DNA of 17,968 nucleotides. Origin: CAYJAQ01 sp964368275. GTDB lineage: Bacteria; Bacillota_I; Bacilli_A; ML615J-28; CAG-313. Below are positions 7,097 to 14,328 of the stretch, in pieces. The stretch spans positions 1-17,968 of the forward strand of contig CAYJAQ010000028.1 of assembly GCA_964368275.1 (NCBI GenBank). The letters run 5' to 3'. Each line of letters opens with the position of its first letter. The first letter of the stretch is position 1. A model generated the notes under the pieces. The model did no database searches and was not told the origin of the DNA. It saw only the letters and a list, made by a program, of their open reading frames with translations. Position numbers and translations under genes: made by a program.

Positions 7097-9166
7097 CTAA
7101 GCGCGTTTTTTAACTACTTCTTCTGCAACATATTTTGGACACTCTTCATAGTGGTCAAATTGCATTGTATAATTGCCTCGACCTTGAGTGTTTGAGCGAA
7201 GAGCTGTCGCATATCCAAACATCTCAGCTAGTGGTACATAGGCACGCACTAATTGTGCAGTACCATGGGCCTCTTGTCCATCAATACGTCCACGACGAGA
7301 TGTTAAATCACCAATAACATTACCAATGTAATCTTCTGGTACGACAACTTCAACTGAAGTAACTGGTTCAAGCAATACTGGTGCGCATTTTTCTTTTGTA
7401 GCTTTAAATGCCATACTACCAGCAACTTCGAAAGCGATCTGACTTGAGTCAACTTCATGATATGAACCAAATACTAATCTTGCCTTAATATCAATGGTAG
7501 GATAACCTGCTAGATTACCGTTTGCAAGAGCATTTTCAATACCCTTTTGAACAGATCCGATATATTCTTTAGGGATAACACCACCAACGATTTCATCGAC
7601 AAATTCAAAGCCTTTGCCAGGGTTAGGTTCAAATTCAACTACGCAATCACCATATTGGCCACGGCCTCCTGATTGACGTACAAATTTACCTTGAACCTTA
7701 GCAGCTTTACTAATTGTTTCACGATAAGATACTTGAGGTGCACCAACGTTGGCTTCAACCTTAAATTCTCTCTTCATTCGATCAACAATAATATCTAAGT
7801 GTAATTCGCCCATACCAGCAATAATAGTTTGGCCAGTTTCATGATTAGTATAGGTCTTAAAAGTAGGATCTTCTTCAGCAAGTTTTGCTAACGCAGTCCC
7901 CATCTTATCTTGGTCAACCTTTGTTTTTGGTTCAATTGCTACCGAGATAACTGGTTCTGGGAAAACCATTGATTCTAGAATAACTGGTTTATTAGGATTA
8001 CACATTGTGTCTCCTGTAACTGTATCTTTCAAACCAACTGCTGCAGCTATATCTCCTGCATATATTTCTTTTATTTCAGTACGATGGTTGGCGTGCATCA
8101 ATAAGATACGACCAACTCTTTCGCGTTTATCTTTAGTGGAATTAAGGATGTAAGAACCAGCTTCTAGTACACCTGAGTATACGCGGAAGAAAGTTAATTT
8201 TCCAACATATGGATCAGTCATTACTTTAAAAGCAAGAGCAGCGAATGGTGCACTATCAGTAGATGGTACAACAACTTCGTTACCATTTAGATCATGACCT
8301 TTCATCTCAGCTACATCAGTAGGAGCCGGTAAAAAGTCAATTACAGCATCCAACACTCTACATACGCCCTTATTTTTAAAGGCTGTCCCACAAAGGATTG
8401 GGAAAAATTGTACTGATAGAGTAGCTTTACGGATTGCTTTTTTCAGTAGTTCAACTGAAACTTCCTCACCCTCTAAATAGGTTTGCATTAAATCTTCATC
8501 ATAATCAGCTACTGCTTCAATTAACTCTTCACGAGCAACTTGAGCATCAACTAATTGATCTGCAGGTATTTCAATTTGTTTTGTGTGTTCATCGGGATTA
8601 CCTTCTTCATATAAGAAAGCAGTCATATTTATAACATCAATAATACCTTTAAAATTACTTTCAGCACCAATTGGTAACTGAATTGGATAAGCATTGGCAC
8701 CAAGACGCTTGTGAAGTGATTCACAACTATACTTGAAATCTGCACCTGTTTTATCCATCTTATTAACAAAAACAATTCTAGGTACCATATACTCAGTAGC
8801 TTGGCGCCATACTGTTTCTGTTTGTGGTTCAACCCCAGCTTGAGCATCCAACACCGTTACGGCACCGTCTAGAACTCTAAGGGATCTACTTACTTCAACT
8901 GTGAAATCTACATGTCCAGGAGTGTCAATAATATTGACACGATAACCATTCCAATAAGCAGTCGTTGCTGCTGATGTGATGGTAATCCCTCTTTCTTGTT
9001 CCTGTTCCATCCAGTCCATTTGGGCAGCTCCATCGTGGGTTTCACCAATTTTATGAATTTTTCCAGTGTGATAAAGGACTCTTTCCGTAAAAGTGGTTTT
9101 GCCAGCATCAATATGAGCCATTATTCCAATGTTCCGTGTGTTTTCTAATGTTACATCGCGAGGCAT
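7097..9166 (-). CDS. fusA: elongation factor G
   Basis: EF-G is the translational GTPase that drives ribosomal translocation and, with RRF, ribosome recycling. It is 689 aa, the usual length. G-domain motifs are AHIDAGKT (17-24), RGITITS (59-65), DTPGHVDF (81-88) and NKMDK (135-139). The conserved domain III GMGELHLDI and domain IV GGRGQYGD segments are present, so the protein is complete. TAGGAG precedes the ATG. It is the third gene of the str operon, 28 bases after rpsG. Its sequence is like canonical housekeeping EF-G, not a Tet(M)-type ribosomal protection protein. Confidence 0.99.
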   Translation of the reverse strand: MPRDVTLENTRNIGIMAHIDAGKTTFTERVLYHTGKIHKIGETHDGAAQMDWMEQEQERGITITSAATTAYWNGYRVNIIDTPGHVDFTVEVSRSLRVLDGAVTVLDAQAGVEPQTETVWRQATEYMVPRIVFVNKMDKTGADFKYSCESLHKRLGANAYPIQLPIGAESNFKGIIDVINMTAFLYEEGNPDEHTKQIEIPADQLVDAQVAREELIEAVADYDEDLMQTYLEGEEVSVELLKKAIRKATLSVQFFPILCGTAFKNKGVCRVLDAVIDFLPAPTDVAEMKGHDLNGNEVVVPSTDSAPFAALAFKVMTDPYVGKLTFFRVYSGVLEAGSYILNSTKDKRERVGRILLMHANHRTEIKEIYAGDIAAAVGLKDTVTGDTMCNPNKPVILESMVFPEPVISVAIEPKTKVDQDKMGTALAKLAEEDPTFKTYTNHETGQTIIAGMGELHLDIIVDRMKREFKVEANVGAPQVSYRETISKAAKVQGKFVRQSGGRGQYGDCVVEFEPNPGKGFEFVDEIVGGVIPKEYIGSVQKGIENALANGNLAGYPTIDIKARLVFGSYHEVDSSQIAFEVAGSMAFKATKEKCAPVLLEPVTSVEVVVPEDYIGNVIGDLTSRRGRIDGQEAHGTAQLVRAYVPLAEMFGYATALRSNTQGRGNYTMQFDHYEECPKYVAEEVVKKRA

Positions 9167-9194
9167 ATTCTTTCTCCTAATCTAAATGAATTTA

Positions 9195-9665
9195 TTACCA
9201 TTGGTAATGTGCAAAAGCTTTATTAGCTTCAGCCATACGATGAGTGTCTTCACGTTTCTTAACTGAAGCACCTACACCATTTGCTGCATCCATAATCTCT
9301 TTCGCTAATCTTTCTTCCATTGTTTTTTCGTTACGTAGGCGAGCATAGTTAGTTAACCATCTTAAACCTAATGTATAACGTCTTGCTTGACGTACTTCTA
9401 CTGGTACTTGGTAGTTTGCACCACCAACACGACGAGAACGTACCTCTAATTGTGGCATAATATTTTCTAAAGCTTGCTCATAAACTTCAATGGCATCGCG
9501 TCCAGTAGTTTTTGCTACTCTTTCGAAAGCACCATAAATAATTTGTTGAGCAACTCCTTTTTTACCATCTAACATAATACTGTTAATTAGTCTAGTTACT
9601 AACTTTGAATTATATATAGGATCGGGTAAGACTTGTCTTGTAGGGACATGACCTTTACGTGGCAT
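9195..9665 (-). CDS. rpsG: 30S ribosomal protein S7
   Basis: S7 is a primary 16S rRNA binding protein that nucleates assembly of the 30S head. It is 156 aa, standard length, with the basic N-terminus MPRKGHVPTR, the conserved DGKKGVAQ segment, the rRNA-binding VRSRRVGGANYQVPVEV region (75-91) and the C-terminal FAHYQW. A strong AAAGGAGG site precedes the ATG. It lies 25 bases after rpsL and 28 before fusA. In E. coli S7 represses its own operon by binding between rpsL and rpsG; here that gap is too short for the E. coli-type structure, so any feedback would have to act elsewhere (inference). Confidence 0.99.
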   Translation of the reverse strand: MPRKGHVPTRQVLPDPIYNSKLVTRLINSIMLDGKKGVAQQIIYGAFERVAKTTGRDAIEVYEQALENIMPQLEVRSRRVGGANYQVPVEVRQARRYTLGLRWLTNYARLRNEKTMEERLAKEIMDAANGVGASVKKREDTHRMAEANKAFAHYQW

Positions 9666-9690
9666 GTTGTTCCTCCTTTCTACTTATTAA

Positions 9691-10119
9691 TTATTTTGAT
9701 TTTTTTGAGTCTTTTGGACGTTTTGCTCCATATTTAGAGCGAGCTTGATTACGTTTTTCAACACCAGTAGCATCTTGTGTTCCACGGATAATGTGATAAC
9801 GAACACCTGGTAAGTCTTTAATACGACCACCACGGATTAATACGACACTATGTTCTTGTAAACGATGACCAACACCAGGAATGTATGCTGTAACTTCGAT
9901 ACCATTTGTTAAACGAACACGCGCCATCTTACGAATAGCAGAGTTTGGTTTCTTTGGAGTCATAGTAGTTACACGAGTACATACACCACGTTTTTGTGGA
10001 GATTGAACTTCAGTATAAGTCTTCTTCAATGTGTTAAAGCCAATACCAAGATGTGGAGATTTAGACTTTCTAACTTTATCTTCTCTAGATTTACGTATAA
10101 GTTGATTAATTGTTGGCAT
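9691..10119 (-). CDS. rpsL: 30S ribosomal protein S12
   Basis: S12 lines the decoding centre and helps control translational accuracy. The start is at 10119 (142 aa): AAGGAG lies just upstream and the protein then begins MPTINQLIRK like Firmicutes S12. The longer frame from 10155 adds 12 residues with no family support. Conserved blocks are PQKRGVCTRV, TPKKPNSA (54-61) and GGRIKDLPGVRYH (97-109). The lysines matching the streptomycin-resistance positions (TPKKP and RIKDLP) are wild type. One oddity is GHRLQEHS at 84-91, where bacterial S12 almost always has GHNLQEHS. It is the first gene of the str operon. Confidence 0.98.
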   Translation of the reverse strand: MPTINQLIRKSREDKVRKSKSPHLGIGFNTLKKTYTEVQSPQKRGVCTRVTTMTPKKPNSAIRKMARVRLTNGIEVTAYIPGVGHRLQEHSVVLIRGGRIKDLPGVRYHIIRGTQDATGVEKRNQARSKYGAKRPKDSKKSK

Positions 10120-10188
10120 GATTTTCTCCTTTCTTAAGATTTCTTTCATAGCCACATGACCGGGCGTTTCAAATTTCAGTAAAATATA

Positions 10189-10209
10189 GGCTCAAAACCT
10201 AACTGAGCC
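10189..10209 (-). promoter_or_regulatory. hairpin in the rpsL leader
   Basis: GGCTCA pairs with TGAGCC around a nine-base loop in the roughly 105-base leader of the str operon. No T-run follows, so it is not a terminator. It could be a ribosomal-protein feedback site or an mRNA-stabilising 5' hairpin; the sequence alone cannot decide. Confidence 0.45.
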
Positions 10210-10230
10210 ATTTATCTTTTAACCTGTATT

Positions 10231-10259
10231 ATTATACTCTTTTTGGATGTATTTGTCTA
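10231..10259 (-). promoter_or_regulatory. promoter of the str operon (rpsL)
   Basis: On the minus strand TAGACA (10254-10259, one mismatch from TTGACA), a 17-base spacer and a perfect TATAAT (10231-10236) form a strong sigma-A-type promoter. The predicted start lies about 105 bases ahead of the rpsL ATG, leaving a leader with a hairpin. Confidence 0.8.
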
Positions 10260-10270
10260 ACAATATGCAC

Positions 10271-10317
10271 ATTTTTTTAAAATAAATATCTCTCCTATTA
10301 TTTACAATAGAAGAGAT
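10271..10317 (-). terminator. rho-independent terminator of degV
   Basis: A 12-bp stem with one G-T wobble (10288-10299 with 10306-10317) and a six-base loop is followed on the minus strand by ATTTATTTT. It lies just after the degV stop and separates degV from the str operon promoter. Confidence 0.75.
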
Positions 10318-10328
10318 ACTATACATTG

Positions 10329-11180
10329 TTATTTCATAATATAAAGAATTCCAATTGTTCCTTTACCACAATGGCTGGCAATTACGCATCCTGCTTGAGT
10401 TTGCATAATGTTTGTAAAATAACTTTTCACCGGTCCCAACTTTGTCATCACATGTTGATAATTCTTATAACCTTGTGAATGTGTTACAAATAAGAATTCT
10501 GGGTCTACATCTTGTAATTGCTTTATCATATCTTCAACCATAACATTTAGTGCTTTTTTCATTGGACCAATCGTCTTCTTAGCCACCACCATTGAAGCAT
10601 TTGTAACCGCAATCATCGGTTTAATGTGAAGGGTAGCACCTAACAACCTAGTTAATCCAGAACATCTTCCACCACGGTATAAATAATCCATTGCTTCAAT
10701 TACAAATTGCGAGCGAACCTTTGGTGTAGTTTCTTCAACTTTCTTTGCTATCTCCGCAGCACTCATCCCAGCACTTCGCCAAGTTGAAGCTTTTAAAAGT
10801 AGCAAGCCAATTCCCGTTGATAAATTACCACTATCAACTAGATAAATGCGATTCTCAGGAAATTCATCTCTAGCAATATGTGCATTTTGAAAAGTTGATG
10901 ACATTTTAGAACTAATACCAGTATATACGATATCACAGCCACTTTCAATAAATGGTCTGAAGAAATCAACAAAATCTTTTGGTGATGTTGCTGACGTCTT
11001 GGGGAAAATTTTCGTTTTTTCAATCTCAGTATACATCATATCAGCTGTCATCTCCACACCATCATGATAAGCTTTTTCATCAAAGTTTACGTATAGTGGG
11101 ACAATTTCAATATTGTATTGTTTTACTAACTCAGCAGATAGATCGCAAGTGCTATCTGTTGCAATAATAACTTTATTCAT
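10329..11180 (-). CDS. DegV family fatty-acid-binding protein
   Basis: DegV proteins (FakB in Staphylococcus) bind a fatty acid and present it to the kinase FakA for phosphorylation and entry into phospholipid synthesis. At 283 aa this is a normal family length. Typical features are ATDSTCDL (7-14), TSATSP (61-66), the GISSKMSSTFQNA segment (88-100), the Arg-rich DYLYRGGRCS (164-173) and the C-terminal ASHCGKGTIGILY, equivalent to the family's H-x-G-x-G-x-x-G block. AGGAGA precedes the ATG. No fakA is in the window, and Firmicutes often carry several degV paralogues, so the ligand cannot be assigned. It is transcribed alone, away from the U32 gene and toward the str operon, with its own terminator. 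Confidence 0.92.
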   Translation of the reverse strand: MNKVIIATDSTCDLSAELVKQYNIEIVPLYVNFDEKAYHDGVEMTADMMYTEIEKTKIFPKTSATSPKDFVDFFRPFIESGCDIVYTGISSKMSSTFQNAHIARDEFPENRIYLVDSGNLSTGIGLLLLKASTWRSAGMSAAEIAKKVEETTPKVRSQFVIEAMDYLYRGGRCSGLTRLLGATLHIKPMIAVTNASMVVAKKTIGPMKKALNVMVEDMIKQLQDVDPEFLFVTHSQGYKNYQHVMTKLGPVKSYFTNIMQTQAGCVIASHCGKGTIGILYIMK

Positions 11181-11242
11181 ACTATTCTCCTATCGTTAAT
11201 ATCTTTTTATTTGCATTAACATCCTTTATTAGTTAATACTTA

Positions 11243-11269
11243 TTGATATTGCCACTACCAAAATATCAA
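11243..11269. repeat. 8-bp inverted repeat, possible operator upstream of degV
   Basis: TTGATATT and AATATCAA form perfect 8-bp arms separated by 11 bases. The dyad overlaps the weak candidate degV promoter, so it could be a repressor site. No T-run follows on either strand, so it is not a terminator. In AT-rich DNA such a repeat could also arise by chance. Confidence 0.4.
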
Positions 11270-11357
11270 ATTATTAGTGTGACAGTTTATGATTTACATA
11301 GTAATTTTTTTCTTCACATTTTTAAATTATATCTTAAAGACCCAAAAAAGTCAAATG

Positions 11358-11372
11358 TTATGATACTCATAA
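11358..11372. repeat. dyad TTATGA-TAC-TCATAA, possible operator of the U32 gene
   Basis: This is a perfect 6-bp dyad with a three-base centre. A further TTATGA (11444-11449) overlaps the extended -10 of the U32 gene, and the 10-base TCATAAAATG (11367-11376) is the exact reverse complement of CATTTTATGA at 11440-11449. The repeated half-site suggests a regulator binding site, but the regulator is unknown. Confidence 0.4.
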
Positions 11373-11446
11373 AATGCTTAGTAATTTTAGTTTTATTTGT
11401 TCACTCAACATAATTCAGTTAATAAGTAGCACAAATCATCATTTTA

Positions 11447-11455
11447 TGATAGAAT
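11447..11455 (+). promoter_or_regulatory. extended -10 promoter of the U32 gene
   Basis: TGA-TAGAAT matches the extended -10 consensus TGn-TATAAT with one mismatch. No good -35 is visible 16 to 18 bases upstream. The predicted start would be only about 17 to 20 bases from the start codon. Confidence 0.55.
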
Positions 11456-11478
11456 AGTACTATTAAAGGAGACTTATT

Positions 11479-13725
11479 ATGGCAGAACTATTAGCCCCCG
11501 CGGGGAATTATGAAGCGTTTATTGCTGCTGTTTCAAACGGCGCCGATGCTGTTTATATTGGCTTAAATAAATATAGTGCCCGTGCCTACGCTGAAAATTT
11601 TACTTTCGAAGAAATTGCACAAGCAGTTACCTACGCTCATTTACGTAATGTAAAAATATATGTAACCTTAAACACAATCGTTTACGATGATGAATTAGTT
11701 GGTATCTATCAAGCAATTGATCAACTATACTTACTAAATGTAGATGCGCTTATTGTACAAGATTTAGCCATCATTGAGTATACCACTCATAACTATCCCG
11801 ATATGGAAGTTCATGCATCTACCCAAATGGGCATTGATGATCTTGATGGTGTTCGTGTACTTGAAAAGCTTGGTGCAAAACGGGTTGTCCTTGCTCGTGA
11901 AACTTCCATTAGCAAAATTGCTGAAATTAAGAAAAACAGCAAAATGGAACTAGAAGCTTTTATTCATGGTGCTCTTTGCGTATCTTATTCGGGTAATTGC
12001 CTAATGAGCGGTTTAATTGGTATGCGTAGTGGTAACCGAGGGCGTTGTGTAGGATCTTGTCGAAAGCTTTATCAGCTCGTTGATACTACAAATACTATAA
12101 GTTATCCGCCTGCTTATCTATTAAGCATGAAAGATTTAAATACCACCGAAAACATTAAAGATTTATTAATCATTGACTCTCTTAAAATAGAAGGTAGAAT
12201 GAAAGATCCAACTTATGTTGCTAGTATTACTTCTGCATATCGTGAATTGCTTGATAACCCTCATGCCAGCATGGCAGATATTAACGAACGCTTGATTAAA
12301 ACCTTTAATCGTACCTTTACAAAAGGTTATCTCTTTGGTGAAGATAAAGGTAACATCACAAATATCACAAAGCCCAATAACTTTGGCTATTACATAGGAA
12401 AAGTGGCTAATTATGTAAAAGGGCAATACCAACTAAAACTAGTTAAGCCACTTAACCAAGGTGACCAAATACGAATTGATAGTAAAGTAGAAATAAATTT
12501 ACCTGTCAATAAAATGTATGATGATGATCATAAATTAATATCAACAAGTTCATCAAGTGTCTTCCTAGAATGTAGCGAAAAAGCTGCTATAGGTGACGCC
12601 GTATATAAAACAAAGGACAAGTTATTCTTAGAAACCCTAACCAAAACATATCCACGTGAGTTTAAGCGTCTACCACTCACCATGTACTTAACTGGTGAAA
12701 TAGGTAGTCCATTAACACTCACAATCTTCTATCAAGATCAACATGTTATAGTTGCCTCTTCTAACATCTTAGAAAAAGCGATCAATAGTCCAACAAGCTT
12801 TTCACAAATTGAAAAACAGCTTGGTAAACTTACTGATACTCCCTATTTTTTAGAAAAACTAGAGTGTAATATTAAAGGTTCTTTCTTCATTGTAGTAAAA
12901 GAATTGAATGAGTTACGTCGCGTGGGCATTGAAGCCCTCAATAGCTTACGATTAATGAAACGATCTAAGAAGACAACTAGTCTACCAGAAATAACAATTA
13001 GCACTGTTTCGCAAAAGCAACAATTAGCTGTAAAAGTAACAACTGATAGTCAATATCAAGCTGCCATTGATGCTGGTATTAATAATATCTATTATCAAAA
13101 TATTATCCCCCGAAATAATGCCAAATATCAAAAAATAACTGGACCGGTTTTAGTCGGTGGATATGGCTCATTGATGCATTACCAAAAGCAAGAAATAATA
13201 ACTGATTATTCATTTAATGTAGTAAATACTAGAAGTATTGCGATTCTTACAAAACTTGGAGCAAGTCGTATCACCTTATCACATGAATTAAATCGTAAAC
13301 AAATAAAAGATCTAATTGACAATTTTAATAAGCAATTTGATGCGAACCCTAATTTAGAGATGATTGTTTATGGGCGCCAAGCACTGCTAGTGACAAAATA
13401 TTGTTTATTAAACAAGCTAAATCTCTGTGGCTCATGTAAAAAGAATGAATATATAATTAAGGATGATGTTTCATATTTTCCTGTCATTACTAGTGAAGAC
13501 TGTACAAATACAATCTATAATGGTAAAATCTTAAACCTCATTGATAATCTTCCTCAACTAAATAGCATCAATGTCTTACGGTTAGAATTTACTACCGAAA
13601 GTTATGATGAAACGATTAGAATAATTAATTGTTTTCAAAAACGATTAGAAGCAAATACCAATACCACTAAACTGTTTGATGAAAAAACAAACACCCGTGG
13701 TCACTATAATCGTGAAATATTTTAA
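11479..13725 (+). CDS. U32 family protein, long form (RlhA/TrhP-like RNA hydroxylase, annotated as peptidase U32)
   Basis: This family is named for a collagenase-type peptidase, but characterised members (E. coli RlhA and TrhP, B. subtilis TrhP1/P2) hydroxylate cytidine or uridine in rRNA or tRNA, so an RNA-modification role is more likely. The 748-aa length fits the long form with a DUF3656-type middle region. Domain 1 (about 1-300) starts AELLAPAGN and carries the U32 signature, with Cys167, Cys174, Cys190 and Cys194 in the GALCVSYSGNC and GRCVGSC segments, then LKIEGRMKDPTYV (235-247). Residues about 380-490 match the DUF3656-type region, and a second barrel-like domain follows from about 515. 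A C-terminal cysteine set (642, 650, 653, 675) may bind metal. AAAGGAG sits seven bases before the ATG. The substrate RNA cannot be read from the sequence. Confidence 0.9.
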   Translation: MAELLAPAGNYEAFIAAVSNGADAVYIGLNKYSARAYAENFTFEEIAQAVTYAHLRNVKIYVTLNTIVYDDELVGIYQAIDQLYLLNVDALIVQDLAIIEYTTHNYPDMEVHASTQMGIDDLDGVRVLEKLGAKRVVLARETSISKIAEIKKNSKMELEAFIHGALCVSYSGNCLMSGLIGMRSGNRGRCVGSCRKLYQLVDTTNTISYPPAYLLSMKDLNTTENIKDLLIIDSLKIEGRMKDPTYVASITSAYRELLDNPHASMADINERLIKTFNRTFTKGYLFGEDKGNITNITKPNNFGYYIGKVANYVKGQYQLKLVKPLNQGDQIRIDSKVEINLPVNKMYDDDHKLISTSSSSVFLECSEKAAIGDAVYKTKDKLFLETLTKTYPREFKRLPLTMYLTGEIGSPLTLTIFYQDQHVIVASSNILEKAINSPTSFSQIEKQLGKLTDTPYFLEKLECNIKGSFFIVVKELNELRRVGIEALNSLRLMKRSKKTTSLPEITISTVSQKQQLAVKVTTDSQYQAAIDAGINNIYYQNIIPRNNAKYQKITGPVLVGGYGSLMHYQKQEIITDYSFNVVNTRSIAILTKLGASRITLSHELNRKQIKDLIDNFNKQFDANPNLEMIVYGRQALLVTKYCLLNKLNLCGSCKKNEYIIKDDVSYFPVITSEDCTNTIYNGKILNLIDNLPQLNSINVLRLEFTTESYDETIRIINCFQKRLEANTNTTKLFDEKTNTRGHYNREIF

Positions 13726-13727
13726 TT

Positions 13728-13749
13728 AAAGGCGCCCTGAGGCGCCTTT
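13728..13749. terminator. bidirectional terminator between the U32 gene and the tetR-type gene
   Basis: AAAGGCGCC pairs perfectly with GGCGCCTTT around a CTGA loop, giving a 9-bp GC-rich stem between two convergent genes. It starts just after the U32 stop and lies three bases beyond the regulator's stop. Confidence 0.9.
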
Positions 13750-13752
13750 TAC

Positions 13753-14328
13753 TTAGTTAAATAATTTTACAGTGCCTTCATATACTAATGAATTAAATTT
13801 TTCGCGGTCCATCTTACAATTATTCACATAATTATAGATATTTCCTATTAAAAAGCCAAAATATATTTCCGCAAAATCTTGATCACCACTGAACTTAATA
13901 GTACCTTCTTCAACCCCTTTACACAAGATATTATATATTCTGATATAAATCTTATTAAAGAAAAGTTTAGCATTTTCACAGATATTATGATTTTCCTTAA
14001 TATCTTCAGTGATTGTATTTTTTTGAATTAGTTCAACAGTTGCCTTTGATTTAAGTGCCATATCAATAATTGCATCCATTTGTTTGAGAAAACATTCTTT
14101 AAAAGTTAAACCATCAATTGGAAATGATATTATTTTATTAATAATATCTTCAAAGAGATGCATTGTAACTTCAATCATCATTTGTTTTTTAGATGAAAAG
14201 TACTCATATATGGTGCTTTTAGCAATTCCTATTTCTTCTGCTATAGCACTCATGCTAATATTATCATAATTAAAATCACGCGATAATTGTTTTTCAACGG
14301 TTTCAATAATCCTATTCTTCGTTGACAT
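13753..14328 (-). CDS. TetR family transcriptional regulator
   Basis: This is a dimeric helix-turn-helix repressor of the TetR family, 191 aa from the ATG at 14328. That start has AGGAGG nine bases upstream; a longer frame from 14394 only reads back into the pump gene. The N-terminal HTH spans about residues 26-49, with the typical MSAIAEEIGIAKSTIYEYF core followed by SSKKQM. The rest is a helical ligand-binding domain with no recognisable signature. The start lies inside the end of the RND gene (17-base overlap), so the two are co-transcribed and probably translationally coupled. The most likely target is the GC-rich palindrome at the RND promoter, which would make the unit autoregulated (inference). 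The inducer is probably a pump substrate, also inference. Confidence 0.93.
   Translation of the reverse strand: MSTKNRIIETVEKQLSRDFNYDNISMSAIAEEIGIAKSTIYEYFSSKKQMMIEVTMHLFEDIINKIISFPIDGLTFKECFLKQMDAIIDMALKSKATVELIQKNTITEDIKENHNICENAKLFFNKIYIRIYNILCKGVEEGTIKFSGDQDFAEIYFGFLIGNIYNYVNNCKMDREKFNSLVYEGTVKLFN

Larger units (their letters stand above)
11181..11478. other. divergent intergenic region between degV and the U32 gene
   Basis: These 298 AT-rich bases hold no convincing gene. They contain the ribosome binding sites of both flanking genes, an extended -10 for the U32 gene near 11447, a weaker candidate promoter for degV (TTGGTA, 17 bases, TATTAA on the minus strand, about 11235-11263), and two inverted repeats described separately. 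Confidence 0.6.

Noticed and set aside
8434..8847. Open frames in other registers within fusA (also within tuf, degV, U32 and RND genes)
   Set aside because: They are shadows of strongly conserved genes, without ribosome binding sites or protein-like sequence.
7097..9166. EF-G paralogue giving tetracycline or fusidic acid resistance
   Set aside because: It is the canonical EF-G in the str operon with standard motifs; nothing marks it as a ribosomal protection protein.
10120..10155. Longer N-terminus for S12
   Set aside because: Firmicutes S12 starts MPTINQL, and AAGGAG lies directly ahead of that ATG.
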